A stretch of DNA of 24,108 nt from Candidatus Bipolaricaulota bacterium (lineage in GTDB: Bacteria > Bipolaricaulota > Bipolaricaulia > UBA7950 > UBA9294): NCBI GenBank assembly GCA_003979035.1, contig RXOA01000123.1, forward strand, positions 1-24,108, read 5' to 3'. Below the pieces are notes generated by a model, which had not been told where the DNA came from, did not search any database, and was given only the letters and a program-made list of their open reading frames with translations. The position numbers and the translations under genes are program-made. Shown in pieces: positions 1-7,770 of the stretch (its first letter is position 1; every line of letters starts with the position of its first letter).

Positions 1-1
1 C

Positions 2-1675
2 AGCTTCGTCTACCAGGTCTGCGATCCCGACGGCGCCTGCGACAACGCCACCTTCTCCTTGAAGGTCACCCCCGTCAATGACCCGCCCGAGCTCTCGGCA
101 CGGGACTTCGTCACCAATGAAGACGAACCGATCCGACAGCAGTTCGATGTCGCTGATCCCGACAGCACGAACGTCGAAGTCCGCCTGTTGACGCTGCCGA
201 GAAGCGGGAGCGTCGACAACCTCGATCCAGCGAGCGGAACCTACCGGTACGTTCCGGCACCCGGCTACTCCGGTCCCGATCGGTTTACGATCGAGGCGTG
301 TGACCGTGAAGGTAGCTGCGTACGCAAGATCGTCAATGTCCTGGTTCGTCCGATCAACGACCCTCCGGTCACGGCGGATATCAGTACCAATGCGACCAGC
401 GGCATCGCCGTTTCGCTCAACCTTCCTGCGGAGGATCCGGAGGGGGCTCCTGTTCTCTACCGCCTCACGAGTTCGCCTCAACACGGCGATCTGATCGAAT
501 TCGATCCTTCGACAGGTGGATTGACCTATCGCCCTGATGACGATTACACAGGTCCGGAGACCATCTCCTTCGAGGCGTGCGACCCCGAAGGCGCCTGCGC
601 ATCGGCCCAAGTGACCGTGTTCGTCTTCTCCGCCGGAGGAGGCGCCGAAAGCGTCTGCGATGGAATCATTATCTCCGAGATCGCGTGGTCGGGGACGGAA
701 GCCTCCCCGGAACACGAATGGATCGAGCTTCGCAACATAGGTACCCAGCCCGTAGATCTTCGGGGATGGACGCTTCGATGGCGCCCGACCGACGAGCCTG
801 CAAGTTGGTCCGCAATCCCTCTCCAGGGGGTTCCTCTCGAAGCTCGGAGCGACCCGCTTCTGCAGCGCACGGAACTCAACCCATACACTGTTTGGGTTTC
901 GTTCGCTCTTTCACAGCCGACCTTCGCCGACCACGGAATCTTCGAACGCCGCAGCGATGAAGCGGTCCACGGGATCACGGCTCAAGTCGTTTACGCCGAC
1001 GCCTCGTCGGATCCTGATCTGCTTCGACTGCCCGACACCGGCGCTGTCGTGGAACTGATCTCGCCTTCGGGATGCCTCGTGGATCGCGTTGACCCCGCCG
1101 ACGATCCGTTGCAGCCGACGGGTCGGCGATGGATCGCCGGGCAAGCCAAGCCGCCGGCGACGATGGAACGATCCATCGCCTCTGCGGAGGCTCCGTCGAC
1201 GGATTGGCATACGCACGCGGGGTTGTTCTCAGCGGGAGAGGATGCCGAGGGGGCTCCTCTCCGCGCGACAGCCGGCGCGGCGAACGCGCCCTCGCTGGCC
1301 GCCCTTGCCGCAGTTCACCCTACCGAGACCGTGAACGTTCCGTCCGCCACGCCCCTTCATCTCAGCCTCGGGATGAGGATTTCCTCACTCTGGCGAACGG
1401 AAGTCAGCGGATTCGCTGTTCCGCGAACCGAGACCGGCTCACCAGGCGCGAACCTCGTGTTGCCGGTGAGCATCACGTTCATTGACGACCGAGCCACGGT
1501 GCCGGTCGACGCCGTCGAGCTGACCGACGCATCCGCGAGCGTGGCGGAGGGCGGAGAACCGCCCACAGTCAGCCTGCTGATCGACGGACTGGAGCTCCCC
1601 TCGGGAGAATGGGACCTGTGGCTTCCGATCAGTGCAACCGAGGCCGTCTGTTTGGCGATTCGCACAGGCTCTTGA
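2..1675 (+). CDS. Surface protein with cadherin-like repeats and lamin-tail domain (5' partial)
   Basis: The reading frame is open from base 2, so the gene starts before the window; a TTG at 59 is internal. About 557 residues are visible, ending at TGA 1673-1675. The N-terminal part shows the end of one and two complete bacterial cadherin-like (tandem-95 type) repeats. Each is bounded by a V/I-N-D-P-P linker and carries a Cys-Asp-x-x-Gly-x-Cys motif near its end (CDPDGAC, CDREGSC, CDPEGAC). A lamin-tail (LTD) domain follows from about base 650, recognised by IIISEIAWSG and HEWIELRNIG. The C-terminal 150 residues match nothing I recognise. Such repeats and LTD domains are typical of large secreted or cell-surface proteins, so an extracellular adhesive or structural role is inferred. 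No membrane anchor or sorting signal is visible at the C terminus. It converges on the Nudix gene. Confidence 0.85.
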   Translation, partial: SFVYQVCDPDGACDNATFSLKVTPVNDPPELSARDFVTNEDEPIRQQFDVADPDSTNVEVRLLTLPRSGSVDNLDPASGTYRYVPAPGYSGPDRFTIEACDREGSCVRKIVNVLVRPINDPPVTADISTNATSGIAVSLNLPAEDPEGAPVLYRLTSSPQHGDLIEFDPSTGGLTYRPDDDYTGPETISFEACDPEGACASAQVTVFVFSAGGGAESVCDGIIISEIAWSGTEASPEHEWIELRNIGTQPVDLRGWTLRWRPTDEPASWSAIPLQGVPLEARSDPLLQRTELNPYTVWVSFALSQPTFADHGIFERRSDEAVHGITAQVVYADASSDPDLLRLPDTGAVVELISPSGCLVDRVDPADDPLQPTGRRWIAGQAKPPATMERSIASAEAPSTDWHTHAGLFSAGEDAEGAPLRATAGAANAPSLAALAAVHPTETVNVPSATPLHLSLGMRISSLWRTEVSGFAVPRTETGSPGANLVLPVSITFIDDRATVPVDAVELTDASASVAEGGEPPTVSLLIDGLELPSGEWDLWLPISATEAVCLAIRTGS

Positions 1676-1745
1676 GGATCCCGTTCAGAAGAGAGCGGCC
1701 CGCCATTGTGCCGTCGGCGAGAGGATCGAGGCCCGAGTTGGGGCG

Positions 1746-2252
1746 TCACCGTCTCGAGATTCGCCGCCGTAGAAAGGCGTCGGCCGAGGACAGCACGGAA
1801 TCCAGACCATCGTGAATCAACAACCCCGCCGCCTGTTCACAGGTCGCCCAGCGAAACTCGCTGTGCTCTGACGAGAGGCGAATCTCCTCCGTTGTGCTGC
1901 ACGCGAGGAAGAAGATGACCGTCTTCTCGACTTCGACGAGGGCGTCGCGGCCTGCGGGGACGCCGCGTCGCGTCGCCCCATCGGTGCCGAGCGTGTAACG
2001 ATAGACAATCTCCTGTTGGTAGTCGGGGATCTTTTCGAGCTCGTTGGCATTCAGCCCCGTCTCCTCCAACGTCTCACGCAGTGCGCCGGCAAGCTCGGGC
2101 TCTCCAGGTTCGAGATGTCCCTTGGGGAAGCTCCAATGGCTACCGTTGCAATGCCGGAGAAGGAGGTACTCCGTTGTGCCCGGTGCTGCGTTGCGAAAAA
2201 TGACGAACCCGGCGGCACGAACTCGCACCGCCGGATTCAGCTTGCTAGGCAA
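1746..2252 (-). CDS. Nudix hydrolase, diadenosine-tetraphosphatase-like
   Basis: A 168-residue protein with a full Nudix box at residues 45-67 (G-x5-E-x7-RE-x2-EE-x-G-L), preceded by the SFPKGHLEPGE segment typical of asymmetric Ap4A hydrolases (NUDT2-like). The glutamates of the RExxEE core, which bind the catalytic metal, are intact. Expected activity is hydrolysis of a nucleoside-diphosphate-linked substrate such as Ap4A, in the cytoplasm; the substrate is inferred from the box context only. The proposed start is TTG at 2252, which overlaps the rpoB stop by 8 bases and suggests translational coupling. A GTG at codon 9 is an alternative. It lies exactly where rpoC is normally found. A stretch near residues 125-145 (VEKTVIFFLA) fits the usual Nudix fold. 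Confidence 0.88.
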   Translation of the reverse strand: MPSKLNPAVRVRAAGFVIFRNAAPGTTEYLLLRHCNGSHWSFPKGHLEPGEPELAGALRETLEETGLNANELEKIPDYQQEIVYRYTLGTDGATRRGVPAGRDALVEVEKTVIFFLACSTTEEIRLSSEHSEFRWATCEQAAGLLIHDGLDSVLSSADAFLRRRISRR

Positions 2253-5200
2253 TGTCCATCTCGTGATCGTTTCTGTCGTAAATCAGAGGGTTCAAGCCCA
2301 AGCTGCGCAGTTCACGAAGCAGCACGCGGAACGATTCCGGTAGACCCGGCTCCGGAAACTCCTCGCCTTTGAGGATCGCCTTGTAGAGCTGGATCCGCCC
2401 TCGGGTATCATCCGACTTCAAGGTGAGCATCTCCTGCAACAGCGCCGATGCCCCGTACGCTTCAAGCGCCCACACTTCCATCTCACCAAGGCGCTGTCCG
2501 CCGAACTGCGCTTTTCCGCCCAACGGCTGTTGGGTGATCAACGCGTAGGGTCCGGTCGAGCGAGCGTGGATCTTCTCGTCGGCGATGTGCTCGAGCTTGA
2601 GGATGTACATGTAGCCGACAGTAATCGGCCGCTTGAACGCTTCACCGGTTCGCCCATCCCGAAGAACGACCTTCCCATCATGGTCATCGCCGGCGCCCAG
2701 ACCGTGCTTCACGCGAACGTCGTGAAGCTCGTCGAGGATTTCGTCCTCTTGCGCACCATCGAAGATCGGCGTGGCCACCAACTCACCTTTGAGATGCGCC
2801 AGCCAGCCGAGGTTCGCCTCGAAGATCTGTCCGAGGTTCATGCGCGACGGCACACCCATCGGGTTGAGCACGATGTCGACCGGCGTTCCATCCGGCAAGT
2901 AGGGCATCTCCTCGACGGGGAAGACGCGCGAAATGACCCCCTTGTTCCCGTGCCGCCCGGCAAGCTTGTCGCCGATCGAGATCTTCTTGCGCTGCGCCAC
3001 GAACACCTTGACCAGCTCATTGACGCCGGCGTCAAGCTCGTCGCCCTGTTCCCGAAGAAACCGCTTGACCTTGATCACCTTCGCCGTCCCCGAGACGGGA
3101 GACATGCGAAGAGAGGTATTCTTGACGTTTCTCGCTCGCTCTCCGAAAATCGAGCGGAAGATCTTCTCTTCGGGGGTCGGTTCGGATTCTCCCCGCGGCG
3201 TGATCTTGCCAACAAGGATGTCCCCGGTGCGGATGACCGTCCCCACACGCACGACTCCATGCTCATCCAGGTTCTTGAGGTCTTCTTTGGAGATGTTCGG
3301 GATGTCGGCGGTGATTTCTTCCGGCCCCAGTTTCGTCTCCTCTGCCTTGACCTCGAACTCTTGAATGTGGATCGAGTCCAGCAAGTCCTCACGGACCAAT
3401 CGCTCGCTGACGACGATCGCATCTTCGTAGTTGTAGCCCTCGAACGGCATGATCCCAACAAGCAGGTTTCGCCCAAGCGCCAATTCCCCTAGGTCACTCG
3501 ACGGTCCGTCCGCAAGCAGCGTCCCGACATGGACTTTATCCCCTTCGCTCACAACCGGGCGCTGATGAAGGATCGTGTCTTGATTCGACCGCTCATAATT
3601 CACCAAGTCGTAATTGAAACGCTTCCGACCCTTCCGGATGACAACCTTGCTCGCGTCGACTTCTTCGACGGTTCCCTCTTCTTCCGATACGAGGAGCATC
3701 CCCGAATCCATGGCCGCCTGACGCTCTACGCCGGTTCCGACAAGCGGCGCCTCCGGGCGAAGCAGGGGAACCGATTGCCGCTGCATGTTGGCCCCCATCA
3801 GCGCACGGTTCGAGTCATCGTGCTCGAGAAACGGAATCAACGTTGACGATACGCCGACAAGCGCCTTGGGAGACACACCGATGTAGTCGACGTTTTCCGG
3901 GTTTTCGTACCGCACGTCTTCCCGCCCCGTGCGAACTTCCACCCGTTCTCCAAGGAGCTTTCCATCATCGTCGACCGGCGTCGTCGCTGGAGCAATCCGA
4001 TATTTCTCCTCTTCGTCCGCCATCAAGTAGACAATCTCGTCCGTGGCAAGACCCTCCCGAACACGTCGGTACGGTGCCACAAGGAATCCGAATTCGTTGA
4101 TCTGAGCATAGGTCGCCAGCGAAGTGATCAGCCCGATGTTCTGCCCTTCGGGCGTTTCGATCGGGCAAATCCGCGCGTAGTGCGACGTGTGAACGTCGCG
4201 AACTTCGATCTTCGCTCGGCGCTTGGTCAGCCCTCCGCCCAGCGCAGACAGCCGGCGCTTGTGCGTAAGCTCGGTCAACGGATTGGTCTGCTCGAGGAAC
4301 TGCGAGAACCTGCCTGTATAGAAAAGCTGATTGATTGCGCCTTGTACGGTTCGCGTCGAAATCAGCCGACGAATCGTGTCTTTCTCATCCAGCGCATACT
4401 TGGACAGCTTGTCCCGCGCGATTCGCGCCATCCGGACAAGCCCGGTGCGCAAAGCGTTCTCGGCAAGCTCGCCTGGAAGACGAACTCGCTTGTTGGCCAG
4501 ATGATCTTTCTCGTCGAGCAGCGCCTCATTGCTCGGGACCTCGAGCAGATACTTGATCGTTCGCACGATGTCCGCCAAGTAGAGCACCGGTTGACGAAGC
4601 TCTATCCCCAGCTTCCGATTCACCTTGAATCGGCCGACCGCGGAGAGGTGGTAGGTCTGCGGATGGAAGTAGAGGTTCTCGATGTATTCTCCCATCTGAG
4701 CGACCGACGCTCGATCGGAGGGGCGAAGCCGATGATAGACAAGACGAAGCGCTTCCTCTTGCGTCTGGATCTGATCGTCCTCAAGCGTCTTCTGCACGAA
4801 CCGATCTACAAGCCGCACCGATTCGAGCTTCGCGGCCGCGATCGGTCCGAGATGCTCCTTCGCAAGCATCTGACCCGCTTCAACGATGACCTTGTCGGCG
4901 GCTCCGATGTCCCTCGAAGCACGGGCTCCGAGGTAAGGCTCGAGGGTCTCCACGCTGACCGGGGACACATCAAACCCGAAGTAGGACATGATCCGCTTTT
5001 CATCGAGCCCCAGTGCCTTGAGAAGCGTCGTGACGAGCACGCGTCCCTTGCGATCGAGATTCGCTCGCAACAGCATTCGCTTCGTGTCCAGCGTAATCTC
5101 GAGCCACGCGCCCAGCTCAGGAAGCACATGCCCCTTGAACTGCTGCTTGTCCTCACGGGTGAAATAGACTCCGGGGGATCTTGTCAGCTCGTTGACGAGC

Positions 5201-5574
5201 GCATTCTCCGAACCGTTGATGATGAACGTGCCGCGGTTGGTCATCATCGGGAAGTCGCCGATATAGAGTTCGGTTTCCTGGATAAGCCCGCCTTCCTGCA
5301 ACAGCCGGGCCGTCACCCGCAACGGCTTTGAATACGACAGATCCTTGTCTTTGCATTCACGCTCGCTGTTCCGCGCCTCTCCAAGGTACGGATCGAGGAG
5401 TTCAAGAGACAAGCCATCCTTGCCGTGCCCGACGATCGGTGACACGTCAGCGAATGCCCGTTTGATACCTTCTTCGACAAATTTCCCGAACGACTCCCTC
5501 ACATCCCGCAACAAGTACGGGGGAGGCAGAACCTCTTGGATGCGTCCGTAGGACTTTCGCTCTCTTTGCCTCAT
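2245..5574 (-). CDS. rpoB: DNA-directed RNA polymerase subunit beta
   Basis: A complete beta subunit of 1109 residues, compact like Thermus RpoB and lacking the large lineage insertions of the 1342-residue E. coli protein. Family landmarks include GTFIINGSENALV (116-128), the rifampicin-cluster region 423-449, CPIETPEG (470-477), GRNLLVGIMPFEGYNYEDAI, and the C-terminal region ending with MDIA. Together with beta-prime it forms the catalytic centre of RNA polymerase. ATG 5574 is the start; the upstream G-run (GGGGGGA) is an atypical ribosome-binding site. It follows rplL after a 111-base gap holding a hairpin and T-run. Downstream comes a Nudix gene and then an opposite-strand gene, so rpoC is not adjacent. 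The loop after the rifampicin cluster reads LGGGLTKRRAK where most bacteria have LGPGGLTRERA. Confidence 0.98.
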   Translation of the reverse strand: MRQRERKSYGRIQEVLPPPYLLRDVRESFGKFVEEGIKRAFADVSPIVGHGKDGLSLELLDPYLGEARNSERECKDKDLSYSKPLRVTARLLQEGGLIQETELYIGDFPMMTNRGTFIINGSENALVNELTRSPGVYFTREDKQQFKGHVLPELGAWLEITLDTKRMLLRANLDRKGRVLVTTLLKALGLDEKRIMSYFGFDVSPVSVETLEPYLGARASRDIGAADKVIVEAGQMLAKEHLGPIAAAKLESVRLVDRFVQKTLEDDQIQTQEEALRLVYHRLRPSDRASVAQMGEYIENLYFHPQTYHLSAVGRFKVNRKLGIELRQPVLYLADIVRTIKYLLEVPSNEALLDEKDHLANKRVRLPGELAENALRTGLVRMARIARDKLSKYALDEKDTIRRLISTRTVQGAINQLFYTGRFSQFLEQTNPLTELTHKRRLSALGGGLTKRRAKIEVRDVHTSHYARICPIETPEGQNIGLITSLATYAQINEFGFLVAPYRRVREGLATDEIVYLMADEEEKYRIAPATTPVDDDGKLLGERVEVRTGREDVRYENPENVDYIGVSPKALVGVSSTLIPFLEHDDSNRALMGANMQRQSVPLLRPEAPLVGTGVERQAAMDSGMLLVSEEEGTVEEVDASKVVIRKGRKRFNYDLVNYERSNQDTILHQRPVVSEGDKVHVGTLLADGPSSDLGELALGRNLLVGIMPFEGYNYEDAIVVSERLVREDLLDSIHIQEFEVKAEETKLGPEEITADIPNISKEDLKNLDEHGVVRVGTVIRTGDILVGKITPRGESEPTPEEKIFRSIFGERARNVKNTSLRMSPVSGTAKVIKVKRFLREQGDELDAGVNELVKVFVAQRKKISIGDKLAGRHGNKGVISRVFPVEEMPYLPDGTPVDIVLNPMGVPSRMNLGQIFEANLGWLAHLKGELVATPIFDGAQEDEILDELHDVRVKHGLGAGDDHDGKVVLRDGRTGEAFKRPITVGYMYILKLEHIADEKIHARSTGPYALITQQPLGGKAQFGGQRLGEMEVWALEAYGASALLQEMLTLKSDDTRGRIQLYKAILKGEEFPEPGLPESFRVLLRELRSLGLNPLIYDRNDHEMDIA

Positions 5575-5587
5575 GGTCCCCCCAGCG

Positions 5588-5629
5588 AAAAAAGAAGCCT
5601 GCCCTAAGGCGACATGCGCCCTAAGGCAG
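5588..5629 (-). terminator. Hairpin plus T-run between rplL and rpoB, probable attenuator
   Basis: On the minus strand two 13-base arms (5617-5629 and 5599-5611) form an inverted repeat with two mismatches around a 5-base loop. They are followed by TTCTTTTTT, with six consecutive T at 5593-5588. This is the layout of an intrinsic terminator. It lies inside the operon, 14 bases before the rpoB ATG, so partial termination that lowers rpoB relative to rplL is the likely effect. The equivalent E. coli gap holds an attenuator and an RNase III site. The mismatches and the interrupted T-run argue for incomplete termination. Confidence 0.65.
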
Positions 5630-5641
5630 TCTGGAATCTCT

Positions 5642-5677
5642 CAAGGCGACTGCAGTCGTAACCGCGATTCCGCCTTG
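5642..5677 (-). other. Second inverted repeat in the rplL-rpoB spacer
   Basis: CAAGGCG (minus strand, 5677-5671) can pair perfectly with CGCCTTG (5648-5642) around a 22-base loop that contains the palindrome CGACTGCAGTCG (5648-5659). A competing pairing, GGAATC with GATTCC, would join this element to sequence closer to the terminator-like hairpin. The arrangement could be a processing site or alternative fold; function is inferred. Confidence 0.4.
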
Positions 5678-5685
5678 TCCGGCGA

Positions 5686-6063
5686 CTACTGGAGCTCAAC
5701 TTCCGCGCCGGCAGCCTCCAGCTTCTCCTTGATGCTCGTCGCCTCGTCGCCACCGATACCTTCCTTGATCACGGCGGGCAGAGCGTCCACGACCTCTTTG
5801 CATTCCTTCAGGCCCTTCCCGGTGATCTCTTTGATCTCCTTGATGACCTGAATCTTCTTCTGACCGGCACTTGTAAGGACGACCTTCAGCGTGTCCGGAG
5901 CGCCTCCGGCTTCCTCCGTCGCCGCCCCCGGGGCCGCCGCAACCGCAACCGGCGCCGCCATGGCCGCAGAGACGTTGAACCGCTCCTCAATCATCTCCAC
6001 GAGGTCAGCCAGGTCCTTCACGGACATGTTCTCGATTTCCTGAAGGATCTCTACCTTACCCAT
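5686..6063 (-). CDS. rplL: 50S ribosomal protein L7/L12
   Basis: About 125 residues. The N-terminal dimerisation helix (KVEILQEIENMSVKDLADLVE) is followed by an Ala/Pro/Gly-rich hinge at residues 33-55 and a C-terminal factor-binding domain with KIQVIKEIKEITGKGLKECKEVVD. L7/L12 dimers sit on L10 in the ribosomal stalk and recruit the GTPase factors EF-Tu and EF-G. The start is ATG 6063, not the longer frame, because MGKVEIL matches the family N terminus. This ATG overlaps the rplJ stop by 8 bases, which fits coupled translation of the two stalk proteins. A 111-base spacer with a terminator-like hairpin separates it from rpoB. Confidence 0.97.
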   Translation of the reverse strand: MGKVEILQEIENMSVKDLADLVEMIEERFNVSAAMAAPVAVAAAPGAATEEAGGAPDTLKVVLTSAGQKKIQVIKEIKEITGKGLKECKEVVDALPAVIKEGIGGDEATSIKEKLEAAGAEVELQ

Positions 6064-6607
6064 CTGCTTCCTCCTCTTGTGGCTGGTCGGCTCTCGGTTG
6101 CTTTGCAACTTCGCCAAGCACAATCGCCAATTCGCGTATCTTCGCCTTCAACATGACTGCCAGCGCCCGCATCGGGCTCGCCAACAACATCGCCAGCTTG
6201 GCCAGCAACTCCTCGCGTGACGGAAGCTGCGCATACCGCTTCACATCCGCTTCCGCAACAAGCGCACCCTCGAAAAGGCCGCCCCGAAGCTCGTAGTTCG
6301 GCGCGTATGCTTTCCGACATTCCTCACTGACCTTAAACACCGCCACCGGGTCATCGTATCCAACCGCCACACCAATCGGACCCGAAATCAGCTCGGCGAG
6401 TTCACCCTTGCCCATCTCACGAACCGCAATCTGGGCCAAGGTGTCCTTCACGACACGGTAGGTGACGCCCGCACGGCTGCATCTCTGGCGCAGTTCGACC
6501 ATCTCGTTGGCCGTCAACCCACGGTAGTCGGCCAACACCAAGCCGGTGGCCTGTTCCAGGATCCCTTTCAGGCGCTCGACTTCATCGATCTTCGCTTGCG
6601 TCGGCAT
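6056..6607 (-). CDS. rplJ: 50S ribosomal protein L10
   Basis: 183 residues of the L10 family: an N-terminal rRNA-binding domain with LVLADYRGLTANEMVELR and VVKDTLAQIA, then a C-terminal helical spine that holds L7/L12 dimers. The C terminus is acidic (QEEEADG). Length is slightly above the usual 165-175. ATG 6607 follows the rplA stop after 9 bases. The spacer is therefore too short for a classical L10 leader, so the autoregulatory L10-binding site seen in many bacteria is not at this position. Its stop overlaps the rplL start. Confidence 0.97.
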   Translation of the reverse strand: MPTQAKIDEVERLKGILEQATGLVLADYRGLTANEMVELRQRCSRAGVTYRVVKDTLAQIAVREMGKGELAELISGPIGVAVGYDDPVAVFKVSEECRKAYAPNYELRGGLFEGALVAEADVKRYAQLPSREELLAKLAMLLASPMRALAVMLKAKIRELAIVLGEVAKQPRADQPQEEEADG

Positions 6608-6616
6608 CGGATCTCC

Positions 6617-7321
6617 CTACCCCTGCTCGGTGATGGCCGAGACTTCTCCCAGGTCGAGCAAGATACCGGGCCCCATGGTGGAAGACACGCAGACTTTCTT
6701 CAGGTAGCGTCCCTTCACACCTTCTTCCGGCCTGGCTTCATACACGCTCTTCAGCATCGCAATCAGGTTCTCCTTGAGCATCTCGGGTTCGAATGAGCAC
6801 TTCCCGAAGACACTGTGGACGATCCCATGGCGATCAGCGCGAAACTCGACCATTCCCTTCTTCAGTTCTTCGACCATCTTCCCGACATCCTTGGTCACGG
6901 TCCCCGTCTTCGGGCTCGGCATCAGCCCGCGAGGGCCGAGCACCTTCCCCAGTTTTCCGACCACGGGCATCATGTCAGGAGTCGCGACGACCTTATCGAA
7001 CTCCAGCCAGCCATCCTGAATCTTCTTTGCAAGATCGTCTCCGCCAACGAAGTCCGCCCCCGCTTGCTCGGCCTCGGTGACATTCTCGCCCTTGGCAAAT
7101 ACCAAGACACGAACGCTCTTGCCGGTACCGTGCGGCAGACTACATGTTCCGCGGACAACTTGCTGCTGCGGCTTGATCCCCAGATTCAGCGCGATTTCCG
7201 CCGTCTCATCAAACCCCGCAGAGGCCGAGACTTTCAGCTTTTCGATCGCACCGTTCAGATCGTAGAACTGCTTCCCATCGACCTGGGCGACCGCTCCTTC
7301 GTAGCGCTTGCTTCGTTTCAC
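6617..7321 (-). CDS. rplA: 50S ribosomal protein L1
   Basis: 234 residues, the usual length for L1. The signature central block is present (FVGGDDLAKKIQDGW, VVATPDMMPVVGKLGKVLGPRGLMPSPKTGTV). L1 binds 23S rRNA at the mobile stalk that gates the exit of deacylated tRNA, and often represses its own mRNA. The start is a GTG at 7321 that shares bases with the rplK stop (GTGA overlap), so translation of L11 and L1 is expected to be coupled, as in the classical rplKA pair. Confidence 0.97.
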   Translation of the reverse strand: MKRSKRYEGAVAQVDGKQFYDLNGAIEKLKVSASAGFDETAEIALNLGIKPQQQVVRGTCSLPHGTGKSVRVLVFAKGENVTEAEQAGADFVGGDDLAKKIQDGWLEFDKVVATPDMMPVVGKLGKVLGPRGLMPSPKTGTVTKDVGKMVEELKKGMVEFRADRHGIVHSVFGKCSFEPEMLKENLIAMLKSVYEARPEEGVKGRYLKKVCVSSTMGPGILLDLGEVSAITEQG

Positions 7322-7749
7322 CTTGCCACCACCTCGACACCCATGTTCTTCGCCGTGCCTTTGATGATCTGCATCGCGGCGTCCACATCGAGTGTGTTCA
7401 AGTCGGGCAGTTTCCGTTCGGCAATCCGCCGGACTTGCTCTTCGGTGATTCTGGCAACCTTGCTACGGTTCGGTTCTGCGGAACCAGATTTTACCCCAGC
7501 GGCCATTTTTATCAACTCCGCTGCAGGAGGCTGTTTCAGGATGAAGTCGTACTTCCCTCCGAGGTATACCGTGATGACCACCGGGATCACGACGCCGGGC
7601 GTTTCCCCCTTGGTTGCCTCGTTGAACTTCTTGCAGAACTCCATGATGTTCAACTTGTGCTCGCCCAACGCAGGCCCGACCGGCGGTGCCGGCGTTGCCT
7701 GTCCCGCTGGGATGTGTAGTTTGATGATCCCAACAACGTTTTTTGCCAT
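7318..7749 (-). CDS. rplK: 50S ribosomal protein L11
   Basis: 143 residues with the diagnostic N-terminal PAGQATPAPPVGPALGEH, which includes the thiopeptide-contacting proline loop, and a C-terminal rRNA-binding domain ending IKGTAKNMGVEV. L11 with 23S rRNA forms the base of the stalk that contacts elongation factors. ATG 7749 is preceded by a strong GGGAGGG ribosome-binding site. It lies 21 bases after nusG and overlaps rplA at its stop. Confidence 0.98.
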   Translation of the reverse strand: MAKNVVGIIKLHIPAGQATPAPPVGPALGEHKLNIMEFCKKFNEATKGETPGVVIPVVITVYLGGKYDFILKQPPAAELIKMAAGVKSGSAEPNRSKVARITEEQVRRIAERKLPDLNTLDVDAAMQIIKGTAKNMGVEVVAR

Positions 7750-7770
7750 GTGTCCCTCCCGACCCTCCGA

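Noticed and set aside
4180..5331. A 383-codon open frame on the plus strand opposite rpoB, and a 320-codon one at 2530-3492
   Set aside because: They lie fully antisense to a conserved rpoB coding region, show no recognisable family, and are explained by high GC and codon bias.
6608..6616. An L10 leader upstream of rplJ
   Set aside because: Only nine bases separate rplA from rplJ, so no such structure can fit in the spacer.
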